Positions 9,585-17,896 of a stretch of DNA of 39,099 nucleotides are shown piece by piece (positions within the stretch are counted from its first letter, which is position 1; each line of letters begins with the position of its first letter). Below the pieces are notes generated by a model that searched no databases, was not told the DNA's origin, and worked only from the letters and a program-made list of their open reading frames with translations. Source of the DNA: Hyphomicrobiales bacterium. GTDB taxonomy: Bacteria; Pseudomonadota; Alphaproteobacteria; Rhizobiales; Xanthobacteraceae. The position numbers and the translations under genes were made by a program. Location: contig JAKFUP010000055.1 in assembly GCA_021732625.1 (NCBI GenBank), positions 1 to 39,099 of the forward strand, given 5' to 3'.

Positions 9585-10655
9585 TTAAGCACGGGGCCCT
9601 CGATCTTGCCTCTTGCCTTGTACCGCACGGCGGCGCGGCGCAGCCGAAATGCTGAGGTAGCCGCGTTCCAAAGCCACCACGGCACCGGCAAGGCTCCGCT
9701 TGAACCGCGATCCCGATCGGGGCTTTGCATCTGCCAGTAATGCTCGGTCGAGCGCATCTGCGAGGGCCTCCGCCTTGCCGAGTTCGGCCGGGCCTTCGTG
9801 GCCATTGGCGTTGATGGCCCGAACCAGCAACCGCAGCCGGATTTCGGCGGGCAGCGAGGCAAATGCCACCGCGTCGATTGTCCAGCGCAGAGGCTGCTGC
9901 TCGACGGCGACCAGAGCACGCAGCGCGTGATCCAGCACGGTATCGAGAGCGGCGTTGGCACGGGCGAGACGGCCTGACAGCCGGACCAGAGTAGGACCGT
10001 CGATGCCCTCGCCCCCCAAAGCCGGCAGCAGCGCCCGCAGCCGCGGCCGCAGGAAAGCTGGATCGTGATTGGTCGGATCGGAAGCGAACCCGATACCGGC
10101 GGATTCGAGCGTCGCGATCAATCGCGATTTCGGCACACCGAGCAACGGCCGGCACAGGATCAGGTCATCGCGCTGCGACTGTCGCGCCATCGCCGCAAGA
10201 CCCGCGATGCCACTGCCGCGGGCAAGCCGCATCAGGATGGTTTCGGCCTGATCGTCGCTGGTGTGGGCGGTGACGATATGCATCGCGCCTTCAGAACGCG
10301 CGGCGCGTGCCAGAAATCCGTAGCGCGCCTCACGCGCAGCCGCCGGCAAACCGGTCTTTGGCTTAGGACCCTGCCAGCGCAGCGTCCGGTGCGCGACATC
10401 GAGTTGCGAAGCGAAGCGTTTGACATCGCGTGCCTCGCCCGCGCTCTCGTCGCGCAGGCCATGATCGACAGTCACCGCGATCAGACGCGGGCCTTTTTTC
10501 AGCGCCCCCCGCCATCGCGCGGCGAGCCACAGCAACGCGGTCGAGTCCGGGCCGCCGGAGACGGCAAGCACGAGCGCCGGCGCGGCAGCGAGTTGGCCGA
10601 ACAGCGCGCTCGCTTCGGCTGACGCAATGACGGTGTTTTTGCGAAGCATAGCCAT
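9585..10655 (-). CDS. tilS: tRNA(Ile)-lysidine synthetase TilS
   Basis: ATP-dependent enzyme that converts the wobble cytidine of tRNA-Ile(CAU) to lysidine, an essential decoding step. Of 356 residues, the PP-loop SGGPDS lies at 33-38, followed by VDHGLRDESAGEA, then TGLPAAAREARYGFL and TAHTSDDQAETILMRLARGSG, all typical of the N-terminal catalytic domain. The central DPTNHDPAFLRPRLR motif is also typical. The C-terminal part is shorter than in E. coli TilS, as usual in alphaproteobacteria. The frame is open further upstream, but the ATG at 10655 (or 10649) fits the family's N-terminus and excludes the palindromic repeat. No strong ribosome site is seen. It lies between cpoB and ftsH, the conserved order. 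Confidence 0.93.
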   Translation of the reverse strand: MAMLRKNTVIASAEASALFGQLAAAPALVLAVSGGPDSTALLWLAARWRGALKKGPRLIAVTVDHGLRDESAGEARDVKRFASQLDVAHRTLRWQGPKPKTGLPAAAREARYGFLARAARSEGAMHIVTAHTSDDQAETILMRLARGSGIAGLAAMARQSQRDDLILCRPLLGVPKSRLIATLESAGIGFASDPTNHDPAFLRPRLRALLPALGGEGIDGPTLVRLSGRLARANAALDTVLDHALRALVAVEQQPLRWTIDAVAFASLPAEIRLRLLVRAINANGHEGPAELGKAEALADALDRALLADAKPRSGSRFKRSLAGAVVALERGYLSISAAPRRRAVQGKRQDRGPRA

Positions 10656-10676
10656 CCGGCGAACATACAACACATC

Positions 10677-10790
10677 CGTCACTGCGAGCGAAGCGAAGCA
10701 ATCCAGCTTAGAAAAAATCTGGATTTCCTCGTCGCGGAGCCTGTACTCGGACGGCGCGAAGCGCCGATCCGGGTGCTCCTCGCAATGGCG
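10677..10790. repeat. Palindromic intergenic repeat, TGCGAGCGAAGCGAAGCAATCC family
   Basis: It begins CACTGCGAGCGAAGCGAAGC followed by AATCCAG, continues through CTGGATTTCCTCGTCGC, and ends with the inverted GCTCCTCGCAATG. This is the ATTGCGAGGAGCGAAGC type of dispersed palindrome found in Bradyrhizobiaceae genomes. It separates cpoB from tilS and holds no gene. Confidence 0.8.
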
Positions 10791-10810
10791 CAGCGGTTGA
10801 AATTGATGAC

Positions 10811-11926
10811 CTAGCAGCCGGCGCGCTTCTGTTCGCGCTCGACGCCCTGTTTCACGCCACCGGACGCCTTCGGATATTTGCGTCCGACCTCGCCGAAGGC
10901 GGCGCACGCGGCATCCTTCTGCTTCAGCGCGGCGAGCGACTGGCCAAGACGCAGCAGCGAATCCGGCGCTTTGGCCGACGTCCCGTGCTTGCTGGTCACT
11001 GTCAGAAAAGACTCCGCCGCATCGTTGTATTGCTGACGCTGGAACTGGCTTTCGCCGAGCCAGTATTGCGCATCCGCCGTCAGACGGTCGCTCGGATATT
11101 TCTGCACAAAGGCGCGCATGGTTTCTTCGGCGAGCGCGTAGTCCTTGCGCTGCATGTAGCCGATGCCGAGATCGAACTCGTCGCGCGGCGTCTGGCCCGG
11201 CGGCAAGGTGGTGAGGCCCGCCTGCGCACCCGGTGCACGCTGCGGCGGAATGCCTTGCTGAGCGCCGCCAGCATTCGGGGTGCGAGGACTGGTGGTGGCA
11301 AGATCAAGGGGCTCGCCCGGATCGCGGCCGCCCGGCGCGCCGATTCGCTGATCGCCTTGCCCAGCCGGAATCGGCAGTTGCCCGCCGCCAAGCGCGCGCG
11401 GCACGCCCGGCGCATTGGGATTGGCGCCCGGATCGAACGCATCGCCACGGCGTCCGGAGGGCTGTCCCTGCGGTTGCTGAATCGGAGCCGGTTGGCCTTG
11501 TGGAATCTGGCCTTGCGGAATCTGACCCTGCGAAACTTGGGCTTGCGGCGGCTGATTGATCGCCGGCTGCTGACGAATGGGCGGCGCGGACGGTTGCTGT
11601 TGCACGGGCGGCGGAAGCTGCGCGACGGGCGCCTGCTGCTGCACAGACGCTGCGCCACCCTGCGCACGCAACTGCTCCTCCAGCTGGCGAACGCGAAACT
11701 GAAGCTGCTCGTTCTGGCCGGTGAGCTGGCGCACCATGTTCTCCAGCCGCTCGACGCGCTGCGGGTCTTCATCGCTGTCGCGATTGTCAGGCGCGGGTTG
11801 ATTGGCGCGCGGGTTATCGCGGGAGAACAGATCGGGGAAGAGTTGCGCCGACAACGGCGCAGGCACGGCAAGGACAGCCGCTGCAATCAGCAGCGGCAAG
11901 GCGAAGGCATTCGGTTTGAAGCTCAT
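10811..11926 (-). CDS. cpoB: Tol-Pal accessory periplasmic protein CpoB (YbgF)
   Basis: Periplasmic protein that links the Tol-Pal machine with septal peptidoglycan synthesis in E. coli. Of 371 residues: a Sec signal peptide (LLIAAAVLAVPAPLSAQ, cleavage near 28), a coiled-coil trimerisation segment at about 55-89 (VERLENMVRQLTGQNEQLQF and following), a long low-complexity Gln/Pro linker at about 95-245, and a C-terminal TPR domain (FDLGIGYMQRKDYALAEET, then AQYWLGESQFQRQQYNDAAE, then LLRLGQSLAALKQKDAACAAF). The linker includes the tandem QGQIPQGQIPQGQ, encoded by 15-base DNA repeats near 11493-11552. The ATG at 11926 has AGGT six bases ahead, itself part of a triple direct repeat. It is downstream of pal as expected. 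Confidence 0.93.
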   Translation of the reverse strand: MSFKPNAFALPLLIAAAVLAVPAPLSAQLFPDLFSRDNPRANQPAPDNRDSDEDPQRVERLENMVRQLTGQNEQLQFRVRQLEEQLRAQGGAASVQQQAPVAQLPPPVQQQPSAPPIRQQPAINQPPQAQVSQGQIPQGQIPQGQPAPIQQPQGQPSGRRGDAFDPGANPNAPGVPRALGGGQLPIPAGQGDQRIGAPGGRDPGEPLDLATTSPRTPNAGGAQQGIPPQRAPGAQAGLTTLPPGQTPRDEFDLGIGYMQRKDYALAEETMRAFVQKYPSDRLTADAQYWLGESQFQRQQYNDAAESFLTVTSKHGTSAKAPDSLLRLGQSLAALKQKDAACAAFGEVGRKYPKASGGVKQGVEREQKRAGC

Positions 11927-11976
11927 GGTGACCTGATAGTGTTGGTGACCTGATGATGTTGGCGACCTGATAGCGT
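11926..11976. repeat. Three 17-bp direct repeats spanning the cpoB ribosome site
   Basis: Units at 11926-11942, 11943-11959 and 11960-11976 read TGG(T/C)GACCTGAT(A/G) followed by four variable bases on the plus strand. On the cpoB mRNA each unit carries CAGGT, and the unit next to the ATG supplies the functional-looking ribosome site. The array ends exactly at the start codon. Confidence 0.85.
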
Positions 11977-12103
11977 TGACGTCATGGTGGCGTCGTCCAC
12001 ATCCCGCACCGGTAGATACCGGCGCATCGTCAGCGCTTCCAATGAGCGGCTGAGTACGCCGAAAATGTGACTTTTACAAAGTCTCCTTCAACCCGCAAAC
12101 GCG

Positions 12104-12142
12104 CAAAACCAAAATAAAACCGGCGCCACTTGGGCGCCGGTT
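12104..12142 (-). terminator. Rho-independent terminator of pal
   Basis: On the minus strand a 10-base perfect stem (AACCGGCGCC/GGCGCCGGTT, loop CAAGT) is followed by TTTTATTTTGGTTTTG. It begins 26 bases after the pal stop, so most pal transcripts should end before cpoB. Confidence 0.9.
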
Positions 12143-12167
12143 GAATTATCCGATTGGCAGCGAAGGC

Positions 12168-12662
12168 TTACGAACTGGCGTTCAGCACCGTGACCGCGCG
12201 GCGGTTCTGCGACCAGCAGGAGATGTCGTTACAGACTGCCACCGGACGCTCTTTGCCGTAGGAGATGGTGCGCATCCGCGATGGATCGATGCCGCGAGAG
12301 GAAAGATAGGTACGCACTGACTGGGCGCGGCGGGCACCGAGCGCGATGTTGTATTCGCGGGTGCCGCGCTCGTCGGCATGCCCTTCGATGGTGAAGGCGT
12401 AACGGTTATACTGCTGCAACCATCGCGCCTGCTTGTCGAGGGTCGCGATCGCTTGCGGCGACAACTCGGTCTGATCACTCTCGAAGAAAACACGATCGCC
12501 GACATTGACCACGAAATCCTGCTGGCTGCCCGGCGTTGCCGCACTCGCCAGCGCACCGTCAGCGCCAAGCGGGTTCTTGTTGGCGCAAGCGCCCATCGAC
12601 AGTGCCACAGCCAGCACAGCTGCCAGCTTCAATCCCTGGAGGGTTCGCACGTAACTGTTCAT
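12168..12662 (-). CDS. pal: Peptidoglycan-associated lipoprotein Pal
   Basis: Outer-membrane lipoprotein of 164 residues that binds peptidoglycan and TolB and ties the outer membrane to the wall at division sites. A signal peptide ends in the lipobox LSMGAC, with C26 the lipidation site. The OmpA-like domain includes VFFESDQTELSPQA, TIEGHADERGTREYNIALG and RMRTISYGKERPVA, with the Asp and Arg of the HADERGTREYN motif that contact meso-diaminopimelate. The ATG at 12662 is preceded by GGAGGCTCCGGA. In related genomes pal normally follows tolB directly. Here about 5 kb of other genes lie between them, although strand and order are kept. Confidence 0.97.
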   Translation of the reverse strand: MNSYVRTLQGLKLAAVLAVALSMGACANKNPLGADGALASAATPGSQQDFVVNVGDRVFFESDQTELSPQAIATLDKQARWLQQYNRYAFTIEGHADERGTREYNIALGARRAQSVRTYLSSRGIDPSRMRTISYGKERPVAVCNDISCWSQNRRAVTVLNASS

Positions 12663-12680
12663 TCCGGAGCCTCCACGCTC

Positions 12681-12709
12681 ACTAGATCGGACTAAATCGG
12701 ACTTTCCGG
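12681..12709. repeat. Three 10-bp direct repeats upstream of pal
   Basis: ACTAGATCGG, ACTAAATCGG and ACTTTCCGG follow each other directly, 19 bases before the pal start codon. The first two units are nearly identical and the third is decayed. Confidence 0.6.
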
Positions 12710-12763
12710 CTAAGCGGGCGCCGGTTAGCCGCCGAGAAAATGCTTACTATCCATATTCTTGCA

Positions 12764-12806
12764 CGTATTCCGGTCGCAAAACCGGTATCCACTTTTGCAG
12801 AATACG
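12764..12806. repeat. Palindromic repeat with CGTATTC/GAATACG arms
   Basis: Outer arms CGTATTC and GAATACG enclose GCAAAA and TTTTGC around ACCGGTATCCAC. The core GCAAAACCGGTATCCACTTT resembles the dispersed CGGAAAACCGGTATCCACTT-type element of Rhizobiales. Confidence 0.65.
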
Positions 12807-12988
12807 CCCATATCCGGTTTACCGCGCTTTAGTTAAGCGAACCTTCCGTCAACCTTGATGCGGTGTTGCCCGGGTCGCTCAAATGCCCACAAACCACGTA
12901 AAGCCGCTGCGATAGTTAATGGGGTGTAAATGTGGCGTGACGGTGAAGGCCGCGCCACCGCATTGTGTATGACGGCAATTGCCGGCAC

Positions 12989-14314
12989 CTACGTGGCAGT
13001 CAAATCGACCATCTCCTCGCCATCCAGCACGCGATGCGCCCGGTCGAGGTCGAGGTCTTTTTCCCAAGCCGCGATCACGACGGTGGCGACGCAGTTCCCG
13101 ATCAGGTTGCCCACGGCCCGCGCCATGCCGACGAACCAGTCGACCGACAGCACAAGGACTAATCCAATGGCTGGAATAGTCGGCACCGCGTTGAGGGTCG
13201 CGGCCAGAATGACGATGGCGGAGCCGGGCACGCCATGTGCGCCCTTTGACGTCACCAGCGAGATACCGAGCACCAGCAGCAAGTCTCCAAACGACAACGG
13301 GGTGTTTGTAGCCTGCGCGATGAACACAACCGCGAGCGTAAGGTAGATCGAGAACGCATCGAGGTTGAAGGAGTAACCGGTTGGAACCACCAGCCCGACC
13401 ACAGAATCCTTGGCGCCCATCCGCTCCAGCTTGCGCATGATCTGCGGCAACACCGCATCCGACGACGCGGTTGCCAGCACGATGGTCAACTCTTCGCGCA
13501 GATAGGCGAGGAACTTGAAGATATTCAGCCCGGCCATGCGCATCACCGCGCCAAGTATCACCAGCACGAAGAACGCGACCGCCACGTAGAACAGCGCGAC
13601 CAGCGACAGCAATTGCTTCAATGACCCGACACCGTAACGCCCGACCGTGTAGGCCACAGCGCCGAGCACGCCGAGCGGCGCCAGCCGCACGATCAGCCCC
13701 ATGGCCTTGAACAGCACGGCGGCGACCGCGTCGATCATCGCAGTCACCTTGTCGCCCTTTTCGCCCACCAGCGCGAGACTGACGCCAAAGATCACCGCGA
13801 AGAACAGAACCTGCAGCACGTCGTTGCGCGCCAGCGCATCGAACGACGTGGTCGGAATAATGTTGAGGATGAAAGAGCCAAGACCGCCGCCCTTCAGCTT
13901 TTGCGCGTTGTCGCTCGCGGTGGTGATCGCCTTGGCGTCGAGGGTGGAGATATCGATGTTCATGCCGTGCCCCGGCCCGAACACGTAAGCCAGCACGATG
14001 CCCAGAACCAGGGCAATCGTCGTCATCACCTCGAAGTAGATCAGCGCCTTGACGCCGACACGCCCGACTTTCTTGAGGTCACCCGCACCAGCGATACCGT
14101 GCACCACCACACAAAACACGATCGGCGCGACGATCATCGAGATCAGCTTGAGAAAACCGTCGCTCAGGATTTTCAAGCCGACGGCAAAACCCGGCGCGGC
14201 CATGCCGATCACAATTCCCAGCACCAGCGCTGCAAGGACCTGAACAAAAAGCGATTTATAAAGAGGCGCGGCGTGTGAGGTGGCTGGCGGGGTCGCGATC
14301 GCTGTTGTCGTCAT
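12989..14314 (-). CDS. dctA: C4-dicarboxylate:proton/sodium symporter DctA
   Basis: Inner-membrane importer of succinate, fumarate and malate, 441 residues, of the DAACS (GltP/DctA) family. Features in order: N-terminal LYKSLFVQVLAALVLGIVIG; the SMIVAPIVFCVVVHGIAG helix; the first re-entrant hairpin with its serine-rich tip (ATASSDAVLPQIMRKLE); PTGYSFNLDAFSIYLTLAVV, with the conserved Asn-Leu-Asp; and the second hairpin SKGAHGVPGSAIVILAATL. These are the substrate- and cation-binding elements of the family. It lies between pal and a FeeM-like gene on the same strand. No DctBD two-component system is visible in the window. It is the first of three genes separating pal from tolB. Confidence 0.93.
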   Translation of the reverse strand: MTTTAIATPPATSHAAPLYKSLFVQVLAALVLGIVIGMAAPGFAVGLKILSDGFLKLISMIVAPIVFCVVVHGIAGAGDLKKVGRVGVKALIYFEVMTTIALVLGIVLAYVFGPGHGMNIDISTLDAKAITTASDNAQKLKGGGLGSFILNIIPTTSFDALARNDVLQVLFFAVIFGVSLALVGEKGDKVTAMIDAVAAVLFKAMGLIVRLAPLGVLGAVAYTVGRYGVGSLKQLLSLVALFYVAVAFFVLVILGAVMRMAGLNIFKFLAYLREELTIVLATASSDAVLPQIMRKLERMGAKDSVVGLVVPTGYSFNLDAFSIYLTLAVVFIAQATNTPLSFGDLLLVLGISLVTSKGAHGVPGSAIVILAATLNAVPTIPAIGLVLVLSVDWFVGMARAVGNLIGNCVATVVIAAWEKDLDLDRAHRVLDGEEMVDLTAT

Positions 14315-14407
14315 AGGAGTGCTCCTGTCCGGATCACACCTTACAAAGCAAGCGGTATGCCATTACGCCTTCATTGAATGAGTTTGGCCGACGCCGCCGG
14401 CAGCGCC

Positions 14408-15148
14408 TCAGTGAGTCGCGAGCTTCAGGGGGAGCGGAAAGGGCGGCACATCGGCGGGCGCGAGCGGGTGGCTCTTTTGCTCGAACAACTGCGACCGCTC
14501 GATCGGCGTCGAGCGGAACATCGGGTAGCGGGCGTAAACCCGCTCCCGCATGCTCGGATAATGCACCGCCATCAGGCTCAGCGGCTTCGTCAGCGTCGGA
14601 TAGGGGCGCGGCTCGCAGAGCACCTTGTGCAGGAAAACGCGGCGATAGAACGCCTGATGCTCTTTACGCACCGTTGCCGTGCCGAGATCGGCCTTGAAGT
14701 GCGTGCAGGCGACATAGGCCAGCCGCAGCGTCACGTAAGGCAGTGCCGGAAATTTCACTTCACGCGCGGGATCGGCAACGAAGCGGTTTGGATCGACGAT
14801 CGTCCGGCCGAGATCGAGTTCCGGCTTCAGCAGATCAGGGAAAGTTTCGACCGCGGGCGTATCCGTAATGTCCGGTGTCGCGACCGAAATTCGCAGCGAA
14901 CTGACCAGAGAGCCGTCGATAAAGATGCCGAAGATCCAGGAGTTCGGAGCGTCGTCGAAACGATCCGTCAGGCGCTGGTCGCTACGCGGCGCAATCGCTG
15001 ACTCATGAAGGTAAGCGCGATACCGCAGGCGATAGATCGCCTCTTTCTCGGCTTCCGTTCTCGCGACACGATACTCAACGCGACTTAACAGTTCCATGCC
15101 CCGCTCTGGAGAATTTCGTGCCGTTATTGGTCCGATCGTCGAACCCAT
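14408..15148 (-). CDS. FeeM-like N-acyl amino acid synthase (GNAT fold)
   Basis: A 246-residue protein resembling the FeeM/autoinducer-synthase branch of the GNAT fold, whose members join an acyl chain from acyl-ACP to an amino acid. Visible family traits: YRVARTEAEKEAIYRLRYRAYLHE near the N-terminus (shown in part); DGSLVSSLRISV as the central strand; then LRLAYVACTHF, VRKEHQAFYRRVF and the closing EPRPYP motif typical of FeeM-type proteins. The ATG at 15148 has GGGGA about eight bases ahead; an internal ATG at 15097 is a good alternative because the family similarity begins there. It lies 199 bases downstream of a GGDEF-EAL gene on the same strand, and a CtrA-like box precedes it. Product and acyl chain are unknown. 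An ordinary acetyltransferase cannot be excluded. Confidence 0.6.
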   Translation of the reverse strand: MGSTIGPITARNSPERGMELLSRVEYRVARTEAEKEAIYRLRYRAYLHESAIAPRSDQRLTDRFDDAPNSWIFGIFIDGSLVSSLRISVATPDITDTPAVETFPDLLKPELDLGRTIVDPNRFVADPAREVKFPALPYVTLRLAYVACTHFKADLGTATVRKEHQAFYRRVFLHKVLCEPRPYPTLTKPLSLMAVHYPSMRERVYARYPMFRSTPIERSQLFEQKSHPLAPADVPPFPLPLKLATH

Positions 15149-15207
15149 TCTTCAATCCCCAGAACTAGCCATGTTCGCTTGAGTTGAACGTGGCAGCCGG
15201 AGATACG

Positions 15208-15222
15208 TTAACGTTTTCCTAA
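15208..15222. promoter_or_regulatory. CtrA-like box upstream of FeeM-like gene
   Basis: TTAA-N7-CTAA on the plus strand, read TTAG-N7-TTAAC on the coding strand, matches the CtrA consensus TTAA-N7-TTAAC at all but one position. It lies about 60 bases before the start codon, a typical distance for a regulated promoter. The left half also sits in the palindrome ACGTTAACGT. Confidence 0.4.
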
Positions 15223-15347
15223 TCTCTGCGCAAAGCAGACCATCATTTACAGTTAATCCTGCGGCGCTCTCGCTCAGTTACCGTTGTCACCCAGCCAGAT
15301 ACCGGCCTCGCCCAAAACTTGCCGCAATCACAAATCCGGGAGAACAA

Positions 15348-17687
15348 TCATGCGATCGTTCTCGATTTTTCAGCACGCACCTTCTCGACCGGAGCCGGAC
15401 GGGCGTGCGACGCTGCAAGCAGTTCACGAATTTGCGATGACGGAACAGGCTTGCTGAACAGAAAACCTTGCGCCTCGTTGACAGTGCCCTCGGCGTTGAC
15501 GAGTTCGAGCTGCTCGTTGGTTTCGATGCCCTCGACCACGACCGACATGCCAAGGTCCGCGCTCAGTCGCGCAACACCGCGCAGCAGCGTCAGCGGCCGC
15601 TCCTTATTGATCCCCTCGAGGAACGAGCGGTCGATCTTGACCTTGTGCAGCGGGAACGTGTGCAGATAGCTGAGGCTCGAATAGCCGGTGCCGAAATCGT
15701 CGAGCGAGATGCGAATCCCCGCGGCGCCGAGCTTGGCGAGAATCTCGTGGGTGAGCTGGGTGTTGCGCAGCAACGATGACTCGGTGATCTCGATCTCGAG
15801 GCGTCGCGCAGGTAACCCTGACACTTCAAGCGCGTAACGAACCTCGTTGAGCACGTCGCGCTGATGGAACTGCTGGGTCGAGAAGTTGACCGCAACACTG
15901 ACCGGCTCAGGCCACTTCATGCACTCCATGCAGGCCTTGCGCAGAATCCAGCGGCCGAGATCGACGATCAGGCCCATGTCCTCGACGACCGGAATGATAT
16001 CGGCAGGTGAAACCATGCCGCGCTCGGGATGATTCCAGCGCAGCAAGGCCTCGCAGGTTGTGATGCGGCCGGTCTTCAGGTTGACCAGCGGCTGATAGTA
16101 AAGCTCGAAACCGTCGTTCGCGAGCGCCTGGCGCAGGTCGAACTCCAGCACGCGCCGCGTCTCCAGGGCCTTCTCCATTTCAGGCCGGAAGAAGCAGAAC
16201 GTGCCGCGTCCGTCCACCTTGGCGCGGTAGAGCGCAAGATCGGCGTTCTTCAGCAGATTGTCGGCGCTCACGCCCGGTGATGTCATCGCGATGCCGACGC
16301 TCGCGCCGATCTCCAGCTGGTGACGATCGACCTCGTAGCGCTCGCTGAGCTCCTCGACGATGCGGCGTGCGAGATTGGCCGCGTCCTCGTTCGATTTGAT
16401 GTCCTTCTGGAACACGACGAACTCGTCGCCGCCGAAGCGGGCGACAAAATCCTCCGGCCGCAGCATCACACGCAGCCGGTCCGCAACCATGCACAGCAAC
16501 TGATCACCGCAGGGATGGCCAAGGGTGTCGTTGACCTGCTTGAACTGATCGAGGTCGATGAACAGCAGGGCCGACTTCGCGGTTTCGCCCGATGTTGCCA
16601 GAATCCGGTCGATCTCGTTGCGGAAGCTGACCCGGTTCGGCAGGCCGGTCAGTTCGTCGAACCGCGCCATACGGCTGATCTTGGCTTCAGAGTTGCGCCG
16701 CTCGGTGATGTCCTCAACCAGCATCACCACGCCGCCAGCCGCCATCGGCTGGAACGTCCAGGACAGCGCGCGCTCGCCATTCTCGGCCTGTTCGGTAGTG
16801 GTGATTTCGGTGGCTCGCGCGCCGTCGATGGCCTGGACGATGGCGGTGGCGCCCGCAACAGTGACCGTTCTGGCGCGAACGCACGCGGCAATCACGTCGC
16901 CGACATCTGCGCCTTCATTCACGAGGTCGCTACTCAGCCGCATCATGGTGCCGAAGTGGTAGTTCATCACCGCCAGCCGGCCATCGGCGCGGAACATGCA
17001 CAGGCCATGCGGCATGTTGTTGAGCGCGGTATCAAACTGGCGGGCGATCAAGGCGACGCGCTCGGTCGCGGTCAGCGCCTTCACGAAGATCCGGTGCAGG
17101 TTAAGATTGATGTACTTGAGGCCGAGAAAGAACAGGCCGAGCAGAACGGCAAGGCCGATGTAATAGGGATCGCCGTACAGCGCGAGCCCGGCTGACATCG
17201 GCGCGCAGGACAGCAGGATGTGCGACTGGATGATCTTCGGCCGGCCATAGTTGCGGCCGACGCTGCCTGCGATGTAGCCGATGGTCACCGAGGTGCAGAG
17301 CATGTGCGACACGGTGTCGTTGGTGCAGTAGAGCACCGCGAAACACCAGATGCCCAGCGCGCTGGCATAGAGATCGGCGCCGACCTTGTAGCGCTGCTCC
17401 CAGTACACGGCGCGCTCGGGCGTCAGCGGAGTGTTACGGCGCTCCTTCTCGTACACGTACATCTGCCAGGCACGGCCACTGCCCACGGCCAAAATCCAGA
17501 CCGCGCAAGGCCACAGCACCCAGTTGCCGGTTTTCGCCGCGGTCAGGAACGACGCAATGGTCGCGCAGAGGTTGCCCGCAAACATCGGAGCAAAATTCTG
17601 GAACAGCGAATCGACCAGCGCCGCATAAATCGAAGGTGTCAGCGCAGAATCGTCCCGGCGGCCTTTGTCGAGATCAACCAGTTGCAT
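15348..17687 (-). CDS. Membrane PAS-GGDEF-EAL c-di-GMP signalling protein
   Basis: A 779-residue protein that can in principle both make and break cyclic di-GMP. Order: an N-terminal membrane region with about five hydrophobic segments (residues 30-200), a PAS-like domain (about 218-330, FDTALNNMPHGLCMFRADG and VEDITERR), a GGDEF domain with intact GGDEF at 419-423 and the RxxD inhibitory site (RPED) five residues before it, and an EAL domain with EALLRW from 546 and DDFGTGYSSL near 663. Both active-site signatures are intact, so loss of either activity cannot be read from the sequence. The ATG at 17687 is preferred to an upstream GTG at 17717 that lacks a ribosome site. It sits between tolB and the FeeM-like gene; a CtrA-like box lies about 75 bases upstream. 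Confidence 0.92.
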   Translation of the reverse strand: MQLVDLDKGRRDDSALTPSIYAALVDSLFQNFAPMFAGNLCATIASFLTAAKTGNWVLWPCAVWILAVGSGRAWQMYVYEKERRNTPLTPERAVYWEQRYKVGADLYASALGIWCFAVLYCTNDTVSHMLCTSVTIGYIAGSVGRNYGRPKIIQSHILLSCAPMSAGLALYGDPYYIGLAVLLGLFFLGLKYINLNLHRIFVKALTATERVALIARQFDTALNNMPHGLCMFRADGRLAVMNYHFGTMMRLSSDLVNEGADVGDVIAACVRARTVTVAGATAIVQAIDGARATEITTTEQAENGERALSWTFQPMAAGGVVMLVEDITERRNSEAKISRMARFDELTGLPNRVSFRNEIDRILATSGETAKSALLFIDLDQFKQVNDTLGHPCGDQLLCMVADRLRVMLRPEDFVARFGGDEFVVFQKDIKSNEDAANLARRIVEELSERYEVDRHQLEIGASVGIAMTSPGVSADNLLKNADLALYRAKVDGRGTFCFFRPEMEKALETRRVLEFDLRQALANDGFELYYQPLVNLKTGRITTCEALLRWNHPERGMVSPADIIPVVEDMGLIVDLGRWILRKACMECMKWPEPVSVAVNFSTQQFHQRDVLNEVRYALEVSGLPARRLEIEITESSLLRNTQLTHEILAKLGAAGIRISLDDFGTGYSSLSYLHTFPLHKVKIDRSFLEGINKERPLTLLRGVARLSADLGMSVVVEGIETNEQLELVNAEGTVNEAQGFLFSKPVPSSQIRELLAASHARPAPVEKVRAEKSRTIA

Positions 17688-17761
17688 AGGTGCTCGTGCT
17701 TTCGGACGTTCAAGCACGCACGTTTACATGTGGGTCATGAAATTTTTCTGAGGGAACATCG

Positions 17762-17776
17762 TTAGCAAACCGTTAG
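17762..17776. promoter_or_regulatory. Weak CtrA-like box upstream of GGDEF-EAL gene
   Basis: TTAG-N7-TTAG on the plus strand (CTAA-N7-CTAAC on the coding strand) has the right 7-base spacing but one mismatch in each half. It lies about 75 bases upstream of the start. Confidence 0.25.
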
Positions 17777-17896
17777 CGCTGCGTTGGGAAAACGCTGAAA
17801 TGCCCATGATTTCAGCATTCTAGGCAAAGTTTGCCGCACGTCGGAGCGCGGCAGTCAAACCGCGCCGTCAACCAAGCGTTTACGATAGCCGCGCGC

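Larger units (their letters stand above)
12663..12988. other. Intergenic region between pal and dctA
   Basis: This 326-base gap holds the pal promoter region, a short 10-base tandem repeat (12681-12709) and a palindromic repeat (12764-12806). Short frames here lack ribosome sites and overlap the dctA end. I see no gene. Confidence 0.6.

Noticed and set aside
10985-11953. 322-codon plus-strand open frame opposite cpoB
   Set aside because: Its Leu/Arg repeats are the complement of the Gln/Pro linker of CpoB.
12879-13067. Small frames in the pal-dctA gap
   Set aside because: They overlap the end of dctA, lack ribosome sites and show no conserved features.
16320-17195. Plus-strand frame opposite the GGDEF-EAL gene
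   Set aside because: Complement of a clear c-di-GMP protein; no independent evidence.
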